Part shown: positions 54,007-64,000 of the stretch, piece by piece
Layout of the letters: each line of letters begins with the position of its first letter
Position numbering within the stretch: position 1 is the first letter of the stretch
Source of the DNA: Gemmatimonadota bacterium
GTDB lineage: Bacteria; Gemmatimonadota; Gemmatimonadetes; Gemmatimonadales; GWC2-71-9
NCBI GenBank assembly: GCA_022563595.1
Contig: JADFNB010000010.1
Location: 1 to 64,000, forward strand
Length of the DNA: 64,000 nt
Reading direction: 5' to 3'
Program-made: the position numbers and the translations under genes
The notes under the pieces: generated by a model
Seen by the model: only the letters and a program-made list of their open reading frames with translations
The model's database searches: none
Told to the model about the DNA's origin: nothing

Positions 54007-55442
54007 CGCAAGACGCCCGCTACGAATCGCCCCTCACGTCCCGTTATGCTTCTCCAACCATGCAACGGCTCTGGAGCGCGGAGCACCGCGCCGGGCTGTG
54101 GCGGCGCCTCTGGCTCGCGTTGGCTGAGGAAGAACGGCGCCTCGGCGTGGACATTCCGGACGCCGCCGTCGTCGAGATGCGCGGGCATCTGGACGACGCG
54201 GATCTTGCGGCTGTGCGGGAACATGAGCGACGCCTGCGTCACGATGTCATGGCGCATATCCATCATTTTGCCGACCAGGCGCCCCAAGCTCGCCCCTACT
54301 TGCATCTCGGCGCGACGAGTTGCTTCGTCACCGACAACGCGGACCTGTTGGTGATGCGGGAGGCGATGCGACTCCTGTTGGGGCGACTGGTGGCAGTCCT
54401 CCGGGCGCTGCGCGGGCAGGTGCTTCGCTATAGCGATCTCCCAACGGTCGCGTATACCCACTTCCAGCCCGCGCAACTGACCACGGTGGGCAAACGCGCG
54501 GCACTCTGGGCGCATGACTTTGCGCTCGATGCGTCGGTCCTGAAGGAGCTGATCGCCACGCTCCCGTTCCGCGGCTGCAAGGGTACCACGGGGACGCAGG
54601 CCAGCTTTCTCGAGCTGTTCGATGGTGACGAGGGAAAGGTCAGGGAGCTGGATCGGCGGGTGGCCGGGGCGTTCGGGTTCGACGGCGCTGTACCGGTGAG
54701 CGGGCAGACCTACACGCGCAAAGTCGACTCACGGATTCTGGACGCGTGGAGTGGAATCGCGCAGTCCGCGTCGAAATTCGGTACCGACCTCCGGTTGCTG
54801 CAGCACGAGGGAGAGGTGTTGGAACCGGCCGAGACGGAGCAAGTTGGTTCGAGCGCCATGCCGTACAAGCGCAATCCGATGCGCGCCGAGCGCATGTGCG
54901 GCCTGGCCCGGTACGTGATGGCGTTGCGCGAAAATACGGCGTACACCGCCGCGACACAGTGGTTGGAGCGCACGCTGGATGACAGCGCCAACCGGCGGCT
55001 TACATTGCCGGAGGCGGCGCTGGGGAGCGACGCGATCCTGATCCTGGCCACGAACCTTGCAGCAGGGATGGAGGTGCGCGAAGCGACGGTGGCGCGTAAC
55101 GTGGAGCGGGTGATGCCGTTGATGGCCACGGAACGCTGGCTGATGCTGGGGGTGAAGCACGGCGGTGACCGCCAGACACTCCACGAGGTCATCCGTACCC
55201 ACAGCCTGGCGGCGCGCGATGCGGTGGAGGCGGGCGGGCCGAATATGCTGCTCGACCGGCTGGCCGCCGATCCGGCCTTCGCGGCCGTCGATGCCGCTGG
55301 GTTGCGCACCGAACTCGATCCGCGGCGCTACATCGGGCGGGCGCCGAGTCAGGTGGTGGAGTTCGTCGAGGAGAGACTGGATCCGCTCCTCGCGTCGCTG
55401 GAGTCCTATGAGATCACCGATAACGCCGGGGTGACCGTTTGA
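54003..55442 (+). CDS. purB: Adenylosuccinate lyase, 479 aa
   Basis: [20 protein letters not shown] and [20 protein letters not shown] are the first conserved regions. [20 protein letters not shown] carries the catalytic Ser loop (SSxMPxKRNP). It catalyses two steps of purine synthesis, SAICAR to AICAR and adenylosuccinate to AMP. The start is coupled by ATGA to the protease gene, and purC follows as TTGA overlap, giving consecutive pathway steps. Confidence 0.95.
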   Translation: MTQDARYESPLTSRYASPTMQRLWSAEHRAGLWRRLWLALAEEERRLGVDIPDAAVVEMRGHLDDADLAAVREHERRLRHDVMAHIHHFADQAPQARPYLHLGATSCFVTDNADLLVMREAMRLLLGRLVAVLRALRGQVLRYSDLPTVAYTHFQPAQLTTVGKRAALWAHDFALDASVLKELIATLPFRGCKGTTGTQASFLELFDGDEGKVRELDRRVAGAFGFDGAVPVSGQTYTRKVDSRILDAWSGIAQSASKFGTDLRLLQHEGEVLEPAETEQVGSSAMPYKRNPMRAERMCGLARYVMALRENTAYTAATQWLERTLDDSANRRLTLPEAALGSDAILILATNLAAGMEVREATVARNVERVMPLMATERWLMLGVKHGGDRQTLHEVIRTHSLAARDAVEAGGPNMLLDRLAADPAFAAVDAAGLRTELDPRRYIGRAPSQVVEFVEERLDPLLASLESYEITDNAGVTV

Positions 55443-56362
55443 CCGACGCCACCGTTTCCCAGACGACGCTGCCGCTCCCGTTGGTTCGCCGCGGCAAAGT
55501 GCGCGAGGTCTACGCCGTCGACGAGCACGCGCTGCTGCTGGTCGCCTCCGATCGCGTCAGCGCGTTCGACGTCGTGCTTCCCAACTCCGTTCCCGGGAAA
55601 GGGGCTGTGCTCACCCAGATGAGCGCGTTCTGGTTCCGGGAGCTGAGCAGCGTCGTCCCCAACCATTTTCTCTCGGCCGATGTCGAGGAGATCCTCGAAC
55701 GCGTCCCTTCGCTCGCGGAGTACCGCAGCGAGATCGCCGGACGCACGATGTTGTGCCGGCGCACGGCTCCGCTGCCGGTTGAGTGCGTGGTGCGCGGGTA
55801 CCTCTCGGGGTCGGCGTGGGCCGAGTACGCCCAGTCTGGCACGCTCGCGGGTGCACCGCTGCCAGCGGGGTTGGTCGAGAGTGAGCAGCTGGATCCGCCG
55901 ATCTTCTCGCCGGCGACGAAGGCGGAGGTGGGGCACGACGAGAACATCACCTTCCAGCGGATGTGCGAGATCGTCGGCGCGGAGACCGGAGCGCGGCTGC
56001 GGGACGCCAGCCTAGCCCTATATGCTGAGGGGAGGGACCGGGCCGGGGAGCGCGCCATCATCATCGCCGACACGAAATTCGAGTTCGGCCGCACCGAAGA
56101 TGGGACGTTGTTGTTGATCGACGAGCTACTGACACCGGATTCGTCGCGCTTCTGGCCTGCCGACCGGTACGAGCCGGGGAGGGGCCAACCAAGCTTCGAT
56201 AAGCAGCCGCTGCGTGACTACTTGGCCGGCCTGAAGCGCGACGGGCGGTGGGACGGCAACACGCCGGTGCCGTTGCCGGCTGACGTGGTCGAGGCAATGA
56301 GCCGGCGCTACCAGGACGTGTTCCGCCGCATCACAGGATCCGCGTTCCCGGAGAGCGCTTGA
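55439..56362 (+). CDS. purC: SAICAR synthase, 307 aa
   Basis: [20 protein letters not shown] and [20 protein letters not shown] form the ATP-binding start. [17 protein letters not shown] and [10 protein letters not shown] follow. The length matches the longer, yeast-like PurC group rather than the 240-aa enteric type. The start is TTG, overlapping the purB stop. Confidence 0.94.
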   Translation: MTDATVSQTTLPLPLVRRGKVREVYAVDEHALLLVASDRVSAFDVVLPNSVPGKGAVLTQMSAFWFRELSSVVPNHFLSADVEEILERVPSLAEYRSEIAGRTMLCRRTAPLPVECVVRGYLSGSAWAEYAQSGTLAGAPLPAGLVESEQLDPPIFSPATKAEVGHDENITFQRMCEIVGAETGARLRDASLALYAEGRDRAGERAIIIADTKFEFGRTEDGTLLLIDELLTPDSSRFWPADRYEPGRGQPSFDKQPLRDYLAGLKRDGRWDGNTPVPLPADVVEAMSRRYQDVFRRITGSAFPESA

Positions 56363-57009
56363 AGTTCGCGCCCGAGGGTAGGCCGTTCATCGCGGCCGCT
56401 GGCATCATCTTCCTCCTGCTGGTCGCGGCGGCGTGGGTCGCGAGCGGTGGTAGCTGGTATGTCCTTCCGGCCCTTTGGTTCCCGGTCGCCGTGTGGATTC
56501 CGGCGTTCTTTCGGAATCCGGACCGCACGGGCCCTCGCGGCGATCACCTGCTCATCGCGCCGGCCGACGGGAGGGTGGTGAGCGTGGTCGAGACAGACGA
56601 GCCGGACTTCATCGGCGGTCGTGCGATCCGCGTCTCGGTGTTCATGAACGTGTTTGACGTCCATGTGAACCGGCACCCGGTGAGCGGCACCGTAGCATAT
56701 CGCCACTACCGGCCCGGAAAGTTCGTGAACGCATCGCTGGACAAGGCGAGCGCGGACAACGAACAGCTGTCGCTCGGCGTACGGTCGTCGCGCGGCGCCG
56801 TGCTCGTACGGCAGATCGCCGGGCTCGTCGCGCGCCGCATCGTCGCCGATCCGAAACTTGGGGACGCCGTACACCAGGGCGCACGACTCGGCATGATCCG
56901 GTTCGGCTCGAGGGTCGACACTTTTTTCAGCCCCAAAGCGATACCGACGGTCGGTGTGGGTGATAAGACCCGCGCCGGGGTAACGGTCATCGGGGAGTGG
57001 CCGCAATGA
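56359..57009 (+). CDS. psd: Phosphatidylserine decarboxylase, small bacterial type, 216 aa
   Basis: Two membrane helices (about 10-30 and 34-50) precede the catalytic part. It contains [26 protein letters not shown] and RFGSRVD, whose Gly-Ser is the self-cleavage site producing the pyruvoyl group. It makes phosphatidylethanolamine from the product of PssA, encoded next. The start is TTG, overlapping purC. Confidence 0.93.
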   Translation: MKFAPEGRPFIAAAGIIFLLLVAAAWVASGGSWYVLPALWFPVAVWIPAFFRNPDRTGPRGDHLLIAPADGRVVSVVETDEPDFIGGRAIRVSVFMNVFDVHVNRHPVSGTVAYRHYRPGKFVNASLDKASADNEQLSLGVRSSRGAVLVRQIAGLVARRIVADPKLGDAVHQGARLGMIRFGSRVDTFFSPKAIPTVGVGDKTRAGVTVIGEWPQ

Positions 57010-57821
57010 CACAACGACGCCGTTCGCGGCAGGGAGTCCGCCGCGTAGTGGTCGTGGTTCCGAGCATCTTCACGCTCGCTAACCTGTTCTTCGGGATCTG
57101 GTCGATCGCGCTCGTCTCGCAAGGACACTTCTACCGGGCGAGTTGGTACATCGTTATCGCGGGCGTGCTCGACATGCTCGACGGTCGCGTCGCCCGCATG
57201 AGCAAGACGGGAACGCGCTTCGGGGCGGAGTTGGACTCACTGGTAGACATGGTGAGCTTCGGCGTGGCCCCGGCGGTGCTCATCTATCACGTCGTCTTCT
57301 CGGCACGGGGCGACTTCTCCTGGGTGTTCTCGTATGCATTCGTCGTCTGCGTGGCGCTCCGCCTCGCGCGGTACAATGCGGGGGACGCCGGGCACGAGAC
57401 CGGGGGACCGTTTCGCGGTCTGCCGTCGCCCGCGGCCGGCATGACCTTGGCGACTTACTTTCCGTTCACTCAGACGGAGTTCTACCAGACTCAGCTCCAG
57501 GCGCTACCGTGGTCTCAACTCGTCATTTTCCTGACCCTGGCACTGGGCCTGGCGATGGTAAGCTCGATCGAGTACGCCCGGGCTCCCCGCATCGGTTTCA
57601 GGACGGCACGCGGCGTTGCGGGACTCGCCGTGAACCTCGTGGTTGTGGCGTTCGGTATTTGGAACCGGGATATCTTCTTCTTTCCGCTTGGCCTGGCCTA
57701 CCTGACCTACGGGATGGCGCGCCAGGCGTTCTTCGGTGTCACGGAGCGCGCCGGAGCGCCTGTCAGTGACGACGACGAGGACCGGCCGCCGGTAACCCTC
57801 GTTTCGAAGCGGAAGGCGTAG
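57006..57821 (+). CDS. pssA: CDP-diacylglycerol-serine O-phosphatidyltransferase, 271 aa
   Basis: DMLDGRVARMSKTGTRFGAE with the following LDSLVD is the CDP-alcohol phosphotransferase motif (DGxxARx8GxxxDxxxD). About six helices are predicted. It forms phosphatidylserine in the inner membrane. ATG at 57006 makes an ATGA overlap with psd; a GTG three codons earlier is possible. purS starts on the next base after its stop. Confidence 0.93.
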   Translation: MTQRRRSRQGVRRVVVVVPSIFTLANLFFGIWSIALVSQGHFYRASWYIVIAGVLDMLDGRVARMSKTGTRFGAELDSLVDMVSFGVAPAVLIYHVVFSARGDFSWVFSYAFVVCVALRLARYNAGDAGHETGGPFRGLPSPAAGMTLATYFPFTQTEFYQTQLQALPWSQLVIFLTLALGLAMVSSIEYARAPRIGFRTARGVAGLAVNLVVVAFGIWNRDIFFFPLGLAYLTYGMARQAFFGVTERAGAPVSDDDEDRPPVTLVSKRKA

Positions 57822-58079
57822 ATGACCAGGTACCGGGTAGACATTCGCGTTCTGCCGCGCCCCGCACTGCTCGACCCCCAGGGAAAGGCGGTGCAACACG
57901 CGCTTGCGGCGCTGGGCTTCGCGGGCGTGGACGACGTGCGGGTGGGGAAAGCGCTTTCGCTAGCGGTGGAGGCGCGCGATACCGCAGCTGCCGAGCGGGA
58001 GGCACACGCGATGTGCGAGCGGCTGTTGGCTAACCCGGTCACGGAGGATTTCGTCATCTCGGTGGTGGGTGAGATGTGA
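57822..58079 (+). CDS. purS: FGAM synthase subunit PurS, 85 aa
   Basis: A short protein starting MTRYRVDIRVLPRPALLDPQ, with GKAVQHALAALGFAGVDDVR and LLANPVTEDF, the PurS pattern. It bridges PurQ and PurL in the three-part formylglycinamidine ribonucleotide synthase. All three parts are encoded here, with two extra genes between purQ and purL. Confidence 0.94.
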   Translation: MTRYRVDIRVLPRPALLDPQGKAVQHALAALGFAGVDDVRVGKALSLAVEARDTAAAEREAHAMCERLLANPVTEDFVISVVGEM

Positions 58080-58762
58080 TGCGGGTCGCGGTGGTGCGGT
58101 TCCCGGGGTCCAATTGCGACTTGGATGCGCTGCGGGCCGCGGCACGAGCCGGCGCGGACGCGTTCTTCGTGTGGCATCGCGAGCGCGACCTGGGACAGGC
58201 AGATGCCGTGTTGCTTCCGGGCGGCTTTGCGTACGGCGATTATCTGCGGGCCGGGGCCATCGCCCGATTCAGCCCCGTGATGGCGGCCGTCGAGGAGCAC
58301 GCGCGGGCCGGTGGGCCGGTGCTCGGGATTTGCAACGGATTCCAGGTGCTGTGTGAGGCGGGACTGCTTCCCGGCGCCTTGATGCGCAACGCCGGGCTGC
58401 GGTTCGTCTCACGGCCGGTGGCGGTGCGCGTCGAGATGACCGACACGCCGTTCACGTCGGCCTACTCAAAAAGTGCTATTATTAAGCTACCGGTTGCGCA
58501 CGGCGAAGGCCGGTACGTTGCAGCGCCGTCGGTGCTGCAGGTGCTCGAGGATGAAGAGCGCGTCGTGTTGCGCTACGTCGGAACGAATCCCAACGGTTCG
58601 GCGCGCGACATCGCGGGAATCGTGAACCGGGAGCGGAACGTCGTAGGCATCATGCCGCACCCGGAGCGCGTTGCGGACCCCGCGGTCGGGCCCACACCGG
58701 GCGCGGGAGTGTTCACGTCGGTGGTGCAGTGTGTTGAGCTGCTCGGAGGAGGCACGGCATGA
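58079..58762 (+). CDS. purQ: FGAM synthase glutamine amidotransferase subunit PurQ, 227 aa
   Basis: VVRFPGSNCDLDALRAA opens it, and GPVLGICNGFQVLCEAGLLP holds the nucleophile Cys. MPHPERVADPAVGPT holds the His-Glu pair of the class I amidotransferase triad. It releases ammonia from glutamine for PurL. The ATG at 58079 is part of a TGATG junction with purS; GTG at 58076 is also possible. Confidence 0.95.
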   Translation: MRVAVVRFPGSNCDLDALRAAARAGADAFFVWHRERDLGQADAVLLPGGFAYGDYLRAGAIARFSPVMAAVEEHARAGGPVLGICNGFQVLCEAGLLPGALMRNAGLRFVSRPVAVRVEMTDTPFTSAYSKSAIIKLPVAHGEGRYVAAPSVLQVLEDEERVVLRYVGTNPNGSARDIAGIVNRERNVVGIMPHPERVADPAVGPTPGAGVFTSVVQCVELLGGGTA

Positions 58763-59286
58763 ATTGGCGCATGTTGACAGCCACCGCGTTACTCAGTGCG
58801 GCGGTGACCGGTTGCGACAGTATTCCCTTCCTCGGCAAGTCGGATGCCCCGGATACCACGCAGACCGCCGTGCAGCCGGCGGCGGCCGATACCGGAGCGG
58901 TGGCGGTGGCCCTGCCCGCGCCGCCTCCCCAACGGCAGCAGGCGCCCGCCGTACGACCGGTCGCTGTGGCCCCCCTGCTCGTGGATGAACCGTGGACCCC
59001 GACCGATACGGGGACGGTGGACCCGGGCATGAGCCTCGATCAGGTGATCGCCATATGGGGAGAGCCGGTGACGGAGCGCGCCATCGGGAACTGGACCTAC
59101 CTGTATTACCGGAACGGCTGTGAGGTCACGTGCGGAACGTTCGATGTCGTGTTCCTGATGGGCGATCAGGTGGTTGACGCGATCGTACGCTGGCCCGGTC
59201 ACAATTATGCCGGTACTTCGTCGTCTCCCCCCTACCGGCTGGCCGAGCCGACCCTGCCGGGTGCACCGGGTGGAACGACGGGCTGA
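58759..59286 (+). CDS. Lipoprotein, BamE/SmpA-like C-terminal domain, 175 aa
   Basis: The signal peptide ends at VTGC (Cys19). A Pro/Ala-rich linker (about 30-75) leads to a small domain with VDPGMSLDQVIAIWGEPVTE and NWTYLYYRNGCEV. The GMSxxxVxxxWGxP pattern with a Tyr-rich strand resembles the BamE/SmpA fold, an inference from pattern only. A Cys pair lies in GCEVTCGTF. It is wedged between purQ and purL with an ATGA overlap, so it is made with purine enzymes despite its likely envelope location. Confidence 0.65.
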   Translation: MNWRMLTATALLSAAVTGCDSIPFLGKSDAPDTTQTAVQPAAADTGAVAVALPAPPPQRQQAPAVRPVAVAPLLVDEPWTPTDTGTVDPGMSLDQVIAIWGEPVTERAIGNWTYLYYRNGCEVTCGTFDVVFLMGDQVVDAIVRWPGHNYAGTSSSPPYRLAEPTLPGAPGGTTG

Positions 59287-59290
59287 TGCC

Positions 59291-59623
59291 ATGACCGACA
59301 AACCGAGCAAGAACGAGGAAGAGTACTTCGTGCTGCGGGAGGCTGAGAACCTCAGGGAGCGCCGCGCTGCGGCGGCCGCCAGTGCGAGAGAAGCCGAGCG
59401 CCGCGACCACTACATGAAATGTCCCAAGTGCGGTGCCGACCTGCACACCGAGATGTACCGCAGCATCCAGGTCGATCGCTGCCCGGAGTGCGACGGCATC
59501 TGGTTCGATGCCGGCGAGGCCGAGCAGCTCGTTGCGGAGAACGAGCGCACGGGCGTTGCCGGACTCTTCGCGGCTATCGTCCAGGGGGTAGGCCGCCCCT
59601 CCCGAGCCACTCCCAAGGAATGA
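59291..59623 (+). CDS. TFIIB-type zinc-ribbon protein, 110 aa
   Basis: A charged, helical N-terminus (about 1-40, rich in Glu/Arg/Ala, perhaps a coiled coil) is followed by CPKC and [17 protein letters not shown], a zf-TFIIB-like ribbon. These small proteins are common, but their role is unknown. The stop overlaps purL by ATGA. The frame opens earlier at 59174, inside the lipoprotein gene; ATG 59291 is the better start. Confidence 0.75.
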   Translation: MTDKPSKNEEEYFVLREAENLRERRAAAAASAREAERRDHYMKCPKCGADLHTEMYRSIQVDRCPECDGIWFDAGEAEQLVAENERTGVAGLFAAIVQGVGRPSRATPKE

Positions 59624-61905
59624 CCAGGTCACGGGTCGAGGCCTTCCCGGGCGACCCGCCGATCACCGCCGACCTCGCGCGTGAACATGGCCTGAACGAC
59701 GAGGAGTTGCGGCGGATCAGGGCCATGCTAGGGCGCGATCCGTCTCTGACCGAACTGGGCGTCTTCTCCGCTCTGTGGAGCGAGCACTGTTCCTACAAGC
59801 ATTCGAAGCCAGTTCTGGCACTGTTCCCGACCACGGGCCGACACGTCGTCCAGGGGCCGGGCGAGAATGCGGGCGTGCTTTCGTTGGGTGATGGCTGGGC
59901 CGTGGCCTTCAAGATCGAGTCCCACAACCACCCGTCCGCGGTCGAGCCATATCAGGGCGCGGCGACCGGAGCGGGCGGCATTCTGCGCGACGTGTTCACC
60001 ATGGGCGCGCGGCCGGTTGCGTTGCTCAACAGCCTGCGGTTCGGGCCGTTGAGCGACGCGCACAACCGATATCTGTTTGCCGGCGTGGTCCGCGGGATCG
60101 GGGATTACGGCAACTGCGTCGGCGTCCCCACCGTGGGCGGCGATGTCGACTTCGCGCCGTGCTACAGCGGGAACCCGCTGGTCAATGCGATGTGCGTCGG
60201 GCTGCTGCGGGAAGACGATCTGATCCGGGCGGCGGCGAGCGGGGTTGGGAACGTTCTGATCGCGCTAGGCTCTCGCACCGGGCGGGACGGGATCCACGGC
60301 GCGTCTTTTGCATCCGAGGAACTCACGGAGGCGAGCGAGGAACGCCGACCGCAGGTCCAGGTAGGGGACCCGTTCACGGAGAAGTTGCTCTTGGAAGCGA
60401 GCCTCGAGCTGATCGCGTCGGGCCACATCGTGGCGATCCAGGACATGGGCGCCGCCGGGATCACATCTTCGTCGGCGGAGATGGCCGCGCGCGGCGGTGT
60501 GGGTGTGGAGATGGATACGGCCCTGGTCCCGACACGCGAGCCCGGAATGTCCCCGTACGAAATACTGCTTTCGGAATCCCAGGAACGAATGCTGGTCGTG
60601 GCGTTGCCCGACCGCGTGGACGAAGTGCAGGCGATTGCGGCGAAATGGGAACTCGAAGCGACCGCCATCGGCCGGGTCACCGATGACGGTATGTTCCGCG
60701 TCCGTCACGGCGGGAGGGTGGTAGCCGAGATCCCGGGTCGTCAGCTGCTGGAGGCCTGTCCGGTCTATACTCCCGAGGCGAGGGAAGATCCAGAGATCGC
60801 CGTGCTCCGACGGCAGACGCCCAGCACCCCCGATCCGGAACCGGAGGAGGCCCTAATTGGCCTCCTGGGCGCGCCGCCGGTCGCTAGCAAGCGCTGGGTC
60901 TACCAACAGTATGACTCGACCGTGCAGGCCGGGACGGTGACGGGACCGGGCGGCGACGCCGCCGTAGTGCTCGTCCCGGGCACGAAACGCGGGATCGCGT
61001 TGGCGACGGACTGCAATGCGCGCTACGTCTTCCTCGACCCGTACGAAGGTGGGAAAGCGGCTGTGGCCGAGGCGGCCCGCAACGTGGCCTGCACGGGCGC
61101 GCGGCCGATCGGCATCACCAATTGCCTGAATTTCGGTAATCCCGAACGGGCCGAGGTCTACTTTCAGTTCCGGGAAGCGTGTCGCGGGATCGGAGACGCC
61201 TGCCGAGTGCTCGAGACGCCGGTCACCGGCGGGAACGTCTCGTTCTACAACGAGAGCCCCACGGGCGCGATCTACCCCACGCCCGTGATCGGCATGGTGG
61301 GACTGCTCGAGGATGTGTCCCGGACGGTGGAGTCCCACTTTGCAGCCACGGGCGATGTGATCATTCTACTCGGCGCGACGCACGGCCATCTTGGTGGGTC
61401 GTCCTACTGGGCTCATGTACTGGAGGAGGTCGTGGGCTCACCACCTCCGGTGGACCTGGCGGCCGAGCGGCGACTGGTGTACCTGCTGGTGGCACTGGCG
61501 GAGGATGAACTGCTGACGGGCGCGCACGATCTGGCCGACGGCGGGTTGGGGATAGCCCTGGCCGAGGCGGCTGCGGGTCCGCCATACGCGCCCGCAGGGT
61601 TCGGTGCCGCGATCGATCTGCAGCCAATCGGTGCCGGGCTGGGAACGCAACAACTCCTGTTCGGAGAGGATCAGGGACGTGCTCTCGTCATGACGAGGCC
61701 CGAAAACGCCGGGGCGGTTCTGGCGCGAGCGGCTCAGGCCGAGGTGCCAGCTGCGGTCCTGGGCCACGTGACCGATTCAGACGGAACCCTCGAACTGGTG
61801 CTTCCGGAGCATACCGTGCGGCTTGCGGTGGGCCGGATTCGAGATGTGTTCTTCGGCGCGATTGCCGCCGTGATGGAAACGGCGGTCGTCGAGGTGGGGG
61901 GATAG
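59620..61905 (+). CDS. purL: FGAM synthase large subunit PurL, 761 aa
   Basis: This is the short PurL that works with PurS and Pur[19 protein letters not shown] and [20 protein letters not shown] carry catalytic His and nucleotide-binding parts. [31 protein letters not shown] and [20 protein letters not shown] follow in order. The ATG at 59620 makes an ATGA overlap with the zinc-ribbon gene; the frame start at 59419 lies inside that gene. Confidence 0.95.
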   Translation: MTRSRVEAFPGDPPITADLAREHGLNDEELRRIRAMLGRDPSLTELGVFSALWSEHCSYKHSKPVLALFPTTGRHVVQGPGENAGVLSLGDGWAVAFKIESHNHPSAVEPYQGAATGAGGILRDVFTMGARPVALLNSLRFGPLSDAHNRYLFAGVVRGIGDYGNCVGVPTVGGDVDFAPCYSGNPLVNAMCVGLLREDDLIRAAASGVGNVLIALGSRTGRDGIHGASFASEELTEASEERRPQVQVGDPFTEKLLLEASLELIASGHIVAIQDMGAAGITSSSAEMAARGGVGVEMDTALVPTREPGMSPYEILLSESQERMLVVALPDRVDEVQAIAAKWELEATAIGRVTDDGMFRVRHGGRVVAEIPGRQLLEACPVYTPEAREDPEIAVLRRQTPSTPDPEPEEALIGLLGAPPVASKRWVYQQYDSTVQAGTVTGPGGDAAVVLVPGTKRGIALATDCNARYVFLDPYEGGKAAVAEAARNVACTGARPIGITNCLNFGNPERAEVYFQFREACRGIGDACRVLETPVTGGNVSFYNESPTGAIYPTPVIGMVGLLEDVSRTVESHFAATGDVIILLGATHGHLGGSSYWAHVLEEVVGSPPPVDLAAERRLVYLLVALAEDELLTGAHDLADGGLGIALAEAAAGPPYAPAGFGAAIDLQPIGAGLGTQQLLFGEDQGRALVMTRPENAGAVLARAAQAEVPAAVLGHVTDSDGTLELVLPEHTVRLAVGRIRDVFFGAIAAVMETAVVEVGG

Positions 61906-61909
61906 CGTC

Positions 61910-63304
61910 GTGTGCGGCATCTTCGGTGCGAGCGGTGTCAGCGATGCGGCGCAGGCGACGTACTTGGGGCTGTACGCGCTGCAGCACCGCGGTCAGGAAT
62001 CGAGCGGTATCGTAGTGCTGGACCGGGACGGTGCCGTCCGCACGCACCGCGGCATGGGACTTGTTCAGGACGTGTTCTCGCCTGATGTCCTCAGCCGACT
62101 CCAGGGTGACGTCGCGATCGGGCACACGCGATACAGCACCACCGGCAGCTCGGTGCTCGCAAACGCACAGCCCGGCGTCGTGAGCTATCACGCCGGCCCA
62201 CTGGCGCTGGCACACAACGGCAACCTCACGAACGCGGCGGAGATACGAGAAGATCTGGTACGACGGGGCTCGATCTTCCAGTCGTCGTCCGATTCCGAGG
62301 TGCTCGTCCACCTGATCGCGCGGTCCGACGCGCGCGCGATCGAAGATCAGATCCGCGATGCGTTGGAGCGGGTGGAGGGCGCCTACACACTGCTGTTGAC
62401 GGTAGGGCGCACACTTCACGCGATTATCGATGCCCGCGGATTCCGGCCGCTGGTGCTGGGACGCCTGGGAGACGGCTACGTCCTTGCGTCAGAGACGTGC
62501 GCCCTGGATATCGTCGGGGCCACCAAGGAACGCGAGCTGGAGCCGGGCGAGTGGCTGAAGATCGAGAACGGTACTGTGACCGATCTGCCGCGCCTGCCGC
62601 CGAAGCCGATACGACGATGCATCTTCGAGCTGGTGTACTTCTCCCGGCCGGACAGCACCGTGTTCGGTCAGTCCGTCGATCAAGTGCGCCGCGCGCTCGG
62701 CCGTCAGCTGGCCATCGAGCATCCGGCTCCGGGCGCCGATTCGGTCTTCTCGGTTCCTGATTCCGCGAACGCCATGGCGCTCGGCTACTCGGAACAGAGC
62801 GGGATCAAGTTGGAGCACGGCCTGATCCGCAACCATTATGTCGGACGGACCTTCATCGATCCCGGGCAGGCAAGCCGAGTCGCCAACGTACGCATAAAGT
62901 TCAACCCGGTCCGGGATGTGATCGACGGCAGAAGCGTCGTCGTAGTGGACGACTCGCTCGTGCGCGGTACCACGTCCCGAGCTCTCGTGCGTATGCTGCG
63001 GCAGGCGGGAGCCCGCGAAGTGCACTTCCGTCTGGCGTCCCCGCCCATCACGGGGTCATGCTACTACGGCATCGACACGCCGACCCGCGACGAACTGATC
63101 GCGGCCAACAGCACGGTCGATGAGATTCGCGCGCATCTCGGCGTGGACTCTATCGGATACCTGTCACTCGACGCGATGGTCGGTTCCGCGGCGTCGGGTA
63201 TCACCTACTGTCACGCGTGTTTCTCGGGAGACTATCCCACCCGACTCCCGGTGGATTCGTCGCGCCTGGAGAAGCGCACCCCAAGCCGGGTCATTACGGT
63301 CTGA
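61910..63304 (+). CDS. purF: Amidophosphoribosyltransferase PurF, 464 aa
   Basis: The GTG start is followed at once by the nucleophile Cys2 in MCGIFGASG. ALQHRGQESSGI, GHTRYSTTGSS and AHNGNLTNAAEIRE form the N-terminal glutaminase. VVVDDSLVRGTTSRALVRML is the PRPP loop. It commits PRPP to purine synthesis. It lies 4 nt after purL. Confidence 0.96.
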   Translation: MCGIFGASGVSDAAQATYLGLYALQHRGQESSGIVVLDRDGAVRTHRGMGLVQDVFSPDVLSRLQGDVAIGHTRYSTTGSSVLANAQPGVVSYHAGPLALAHNGNLTNAAEIREDLVRRGSIFQSSSDSEVLVHLIARSDARAIEDQIRDALERVEGAYTLLLTVGRTLHAIIDARGFRPLVLGRLGDGYVLASETCALDIVGATKERELEPGEWLKIENGTVTDLPRLPPKPIRRCIFELVYFSRPDSTVFGQSVDQVRRALGRQLAIEHPAPGADSVFSVPDSANAMALGYSEQSGIKLEHGLIRNHYVGRTFIDPGQASRVANVRIKFNPVRDVIDGRSVVVVDDSLVRGTTSRALVRMLRQAGAREVHFRLASPPITGSCYYGIDTPTRDELIAANSTVDEIRAHLGVDSIGYLSLDAMVGSAASGITYCHACFSGDYPTRLPVDSSRLEKRTPSRVITV

Positions 63305-63306
63305 CC

Positions 63307-64000
63307 ATGCAGAATATCTACTTCTTCGGGGACGGCACCGCCGAGGGGGGCGCGTCGATGCAACATCTGCTGGGCGGCAAGGGCGCCAACCTCGGCGAGA
63401 TGACGAACATCGGTATTCCCGTGCCGCCAGGCTTCACGATCCCGACGGCGGTCTGCGTCGAGTACCTGTCCGACGGTTGCATTACGGACGACCTGCGGGC
63501 GGAGGTCGAAAACGCCATGGGCCGCCTGGAAGGCGTCACGGGCAAGCGGTTCGGTGACGGCGAAGCGCCGCTGCTCGTGTCGGTACGTTCCGGTGCCGCG
63601 GCGTCGATGCCGGGCATGATGGACACGGTCCTGAACTTGGGGCTCAACGACGAGACAGTCGACGGGCTCGCCCGCCGTTCCGGCAACACCATCTTCGCCT
63701 ACGATTCCTACCGGCGGCTGATCCAGATGTATGCCGATGTCGTGTTCGATGTGCTCGCGGAACGCGGCGACAACCCAATGGAAGTGGCGCTCGCCGAGCT
63801 AAAGCGGGAGCGCGGTGTGAAGCGCGAGATCGACCTCCCCGTCGACGACCTCCGGACGTTCGTCGAGTGGCTCAAGGCGTTCGTGCAGCGCAGCGCCGGG
63901 CGCCCCTTCCCCCAGGATCCGCGGGAGCAGCTATGGGGCGCGGTCGAGGCCGTCTTCCGCAGTTGGAACAACAAACGCGCCGTCGAGTACCGCCGGGTCC
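63307..64000 (+). CDS. ppdK: Pyruvate, phosphate dikinase, N-terminal part, cut by the window edge
   Basis: The first 231 codons are present. MQNIYFFGDGTAEG is followed by LLGGKGANLGEMTNIGIPVP, the start of the ATP-grasp nucleotide domain. LLVSVRSGAAASMPGMMDTV and GNTIFAYDSYRRLIQMY follow, as in bacterial PPDK. The enzyme interconverts pyruvate and PEP using ATP and phosphate. The phosphohistidine and PEP domains lie outside. It starts two bases after the purF stop. Confidence 0.93.
   Translation, partial: MQNIYFFGDGTAEGGASMQHLLGGKGANLGEMTNIGIPVPPGFTIPTAVCVEYLSDGCITDDLRAEVENAMGRLEGVTGKRFGDGEAPLLVSVRSGAAASMPGMMDTVLNLGLNDETVDGLARRSGNTIFAYDSYRRLIQMYADVVFDVLAERGDNPMEVALAELKRERGVKREIDLPVDDLRTFVEWLKAFVQRSAGRPFPQDPREQLWGAVEAVFRSWNNKRAVEYRRV

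Overview
The window is about 64 kb of GC-rich, densely packed bacterial chromosome. Genes lie in long co-directional runs joined by 1-14 nt overlaps, often ATGA, GTGA or TTGA, with many GTG and TTG starts. No tRNA, rRNA, CRISPR array, insertion sequence, integrase or phage gene was seen. Gene content (A1-type aa3 oxidase, many c-type cytochromes, a PorV-like outer-membrane protein, an AtuA/mutase module and a trp cluster interrupted by signalling genes) fits an aerobic Gram-negative bacterium. Gemmatimonadota or a relative is my best guess, by inference only. No gap between genes exceeds about 210 bases.

Region A (1-1770): the 5' end of recQ, then a divergent pair (an unknown 125-aa protein and an XRE-type regulator) around an operator-like spacer, then a YcnI-like exported protein.

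Region B (1974-16640, all minus): a respiratory and cofactor-assembly cluster. In transcription order it holds a small membrane protein, an Mrp-type ATPase, a zinc-ribbon/PCP_red protein, a [3Fe-4S]-type ferredoxin, a double-Usp protein with PCP_red-like domains, and a NirJ-like radical SAM/SPASM protein with a PCP_red tail. These are followed by a CydA-like oxidase subunit without CydB, three membrane-linked cytochromes c, a cupredoxin lipoprotein, the four subunits of an aa3 oxidase and a 62-aa membrane protein. A divergent HmuY-like protein lies at its upstream edge. This is the best candidate for an undescribed system: a cytochrome-c-coupled bd-type oxidase with its own tetrapyrrole or Fe-S maturation set.

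Region C (17356-37767, all minus): one long run starting with aspS, phoH, a PgpH-like HD phosphodiesterase and ybeY. It continues with two CBS/CorC-type membrane proteins and a frameshifted DUF502 gene. It ends in a CoA module: meaB, a B12 acyl-CoA mutase with isobutyryl-CoA-mutase signature residues, a baeRF-like protein, the B12-binding subunit, a carboxyltransferase, a tripeptidyl-peptidase-II-like protease, a split AtuA and an enoyl-CoA hydratase.

Region D (37956-51085): an outer-membrane barrel protein and rlmN on plus, then a minus run trpC-trpB-HEAT-(HD-GYP)-trpA-folB-folK-panB-panC-yqeK-LytR_C. lexA diverges from trpC across 83 nt with overlapping promoters, and trpD converges on lexA.

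Region E (51183-64000, all plus): truA, a TalC-type aldolase, an HtrA protease, then purB, purC, psd, pssA, purS, purQ, a lipoprotein, a zinc-ribbon protein, purL, purF and the start of ppdK. Purine synthesis and phosphatidylethanolamine synthesis are interleaved in one translationally coupled run.
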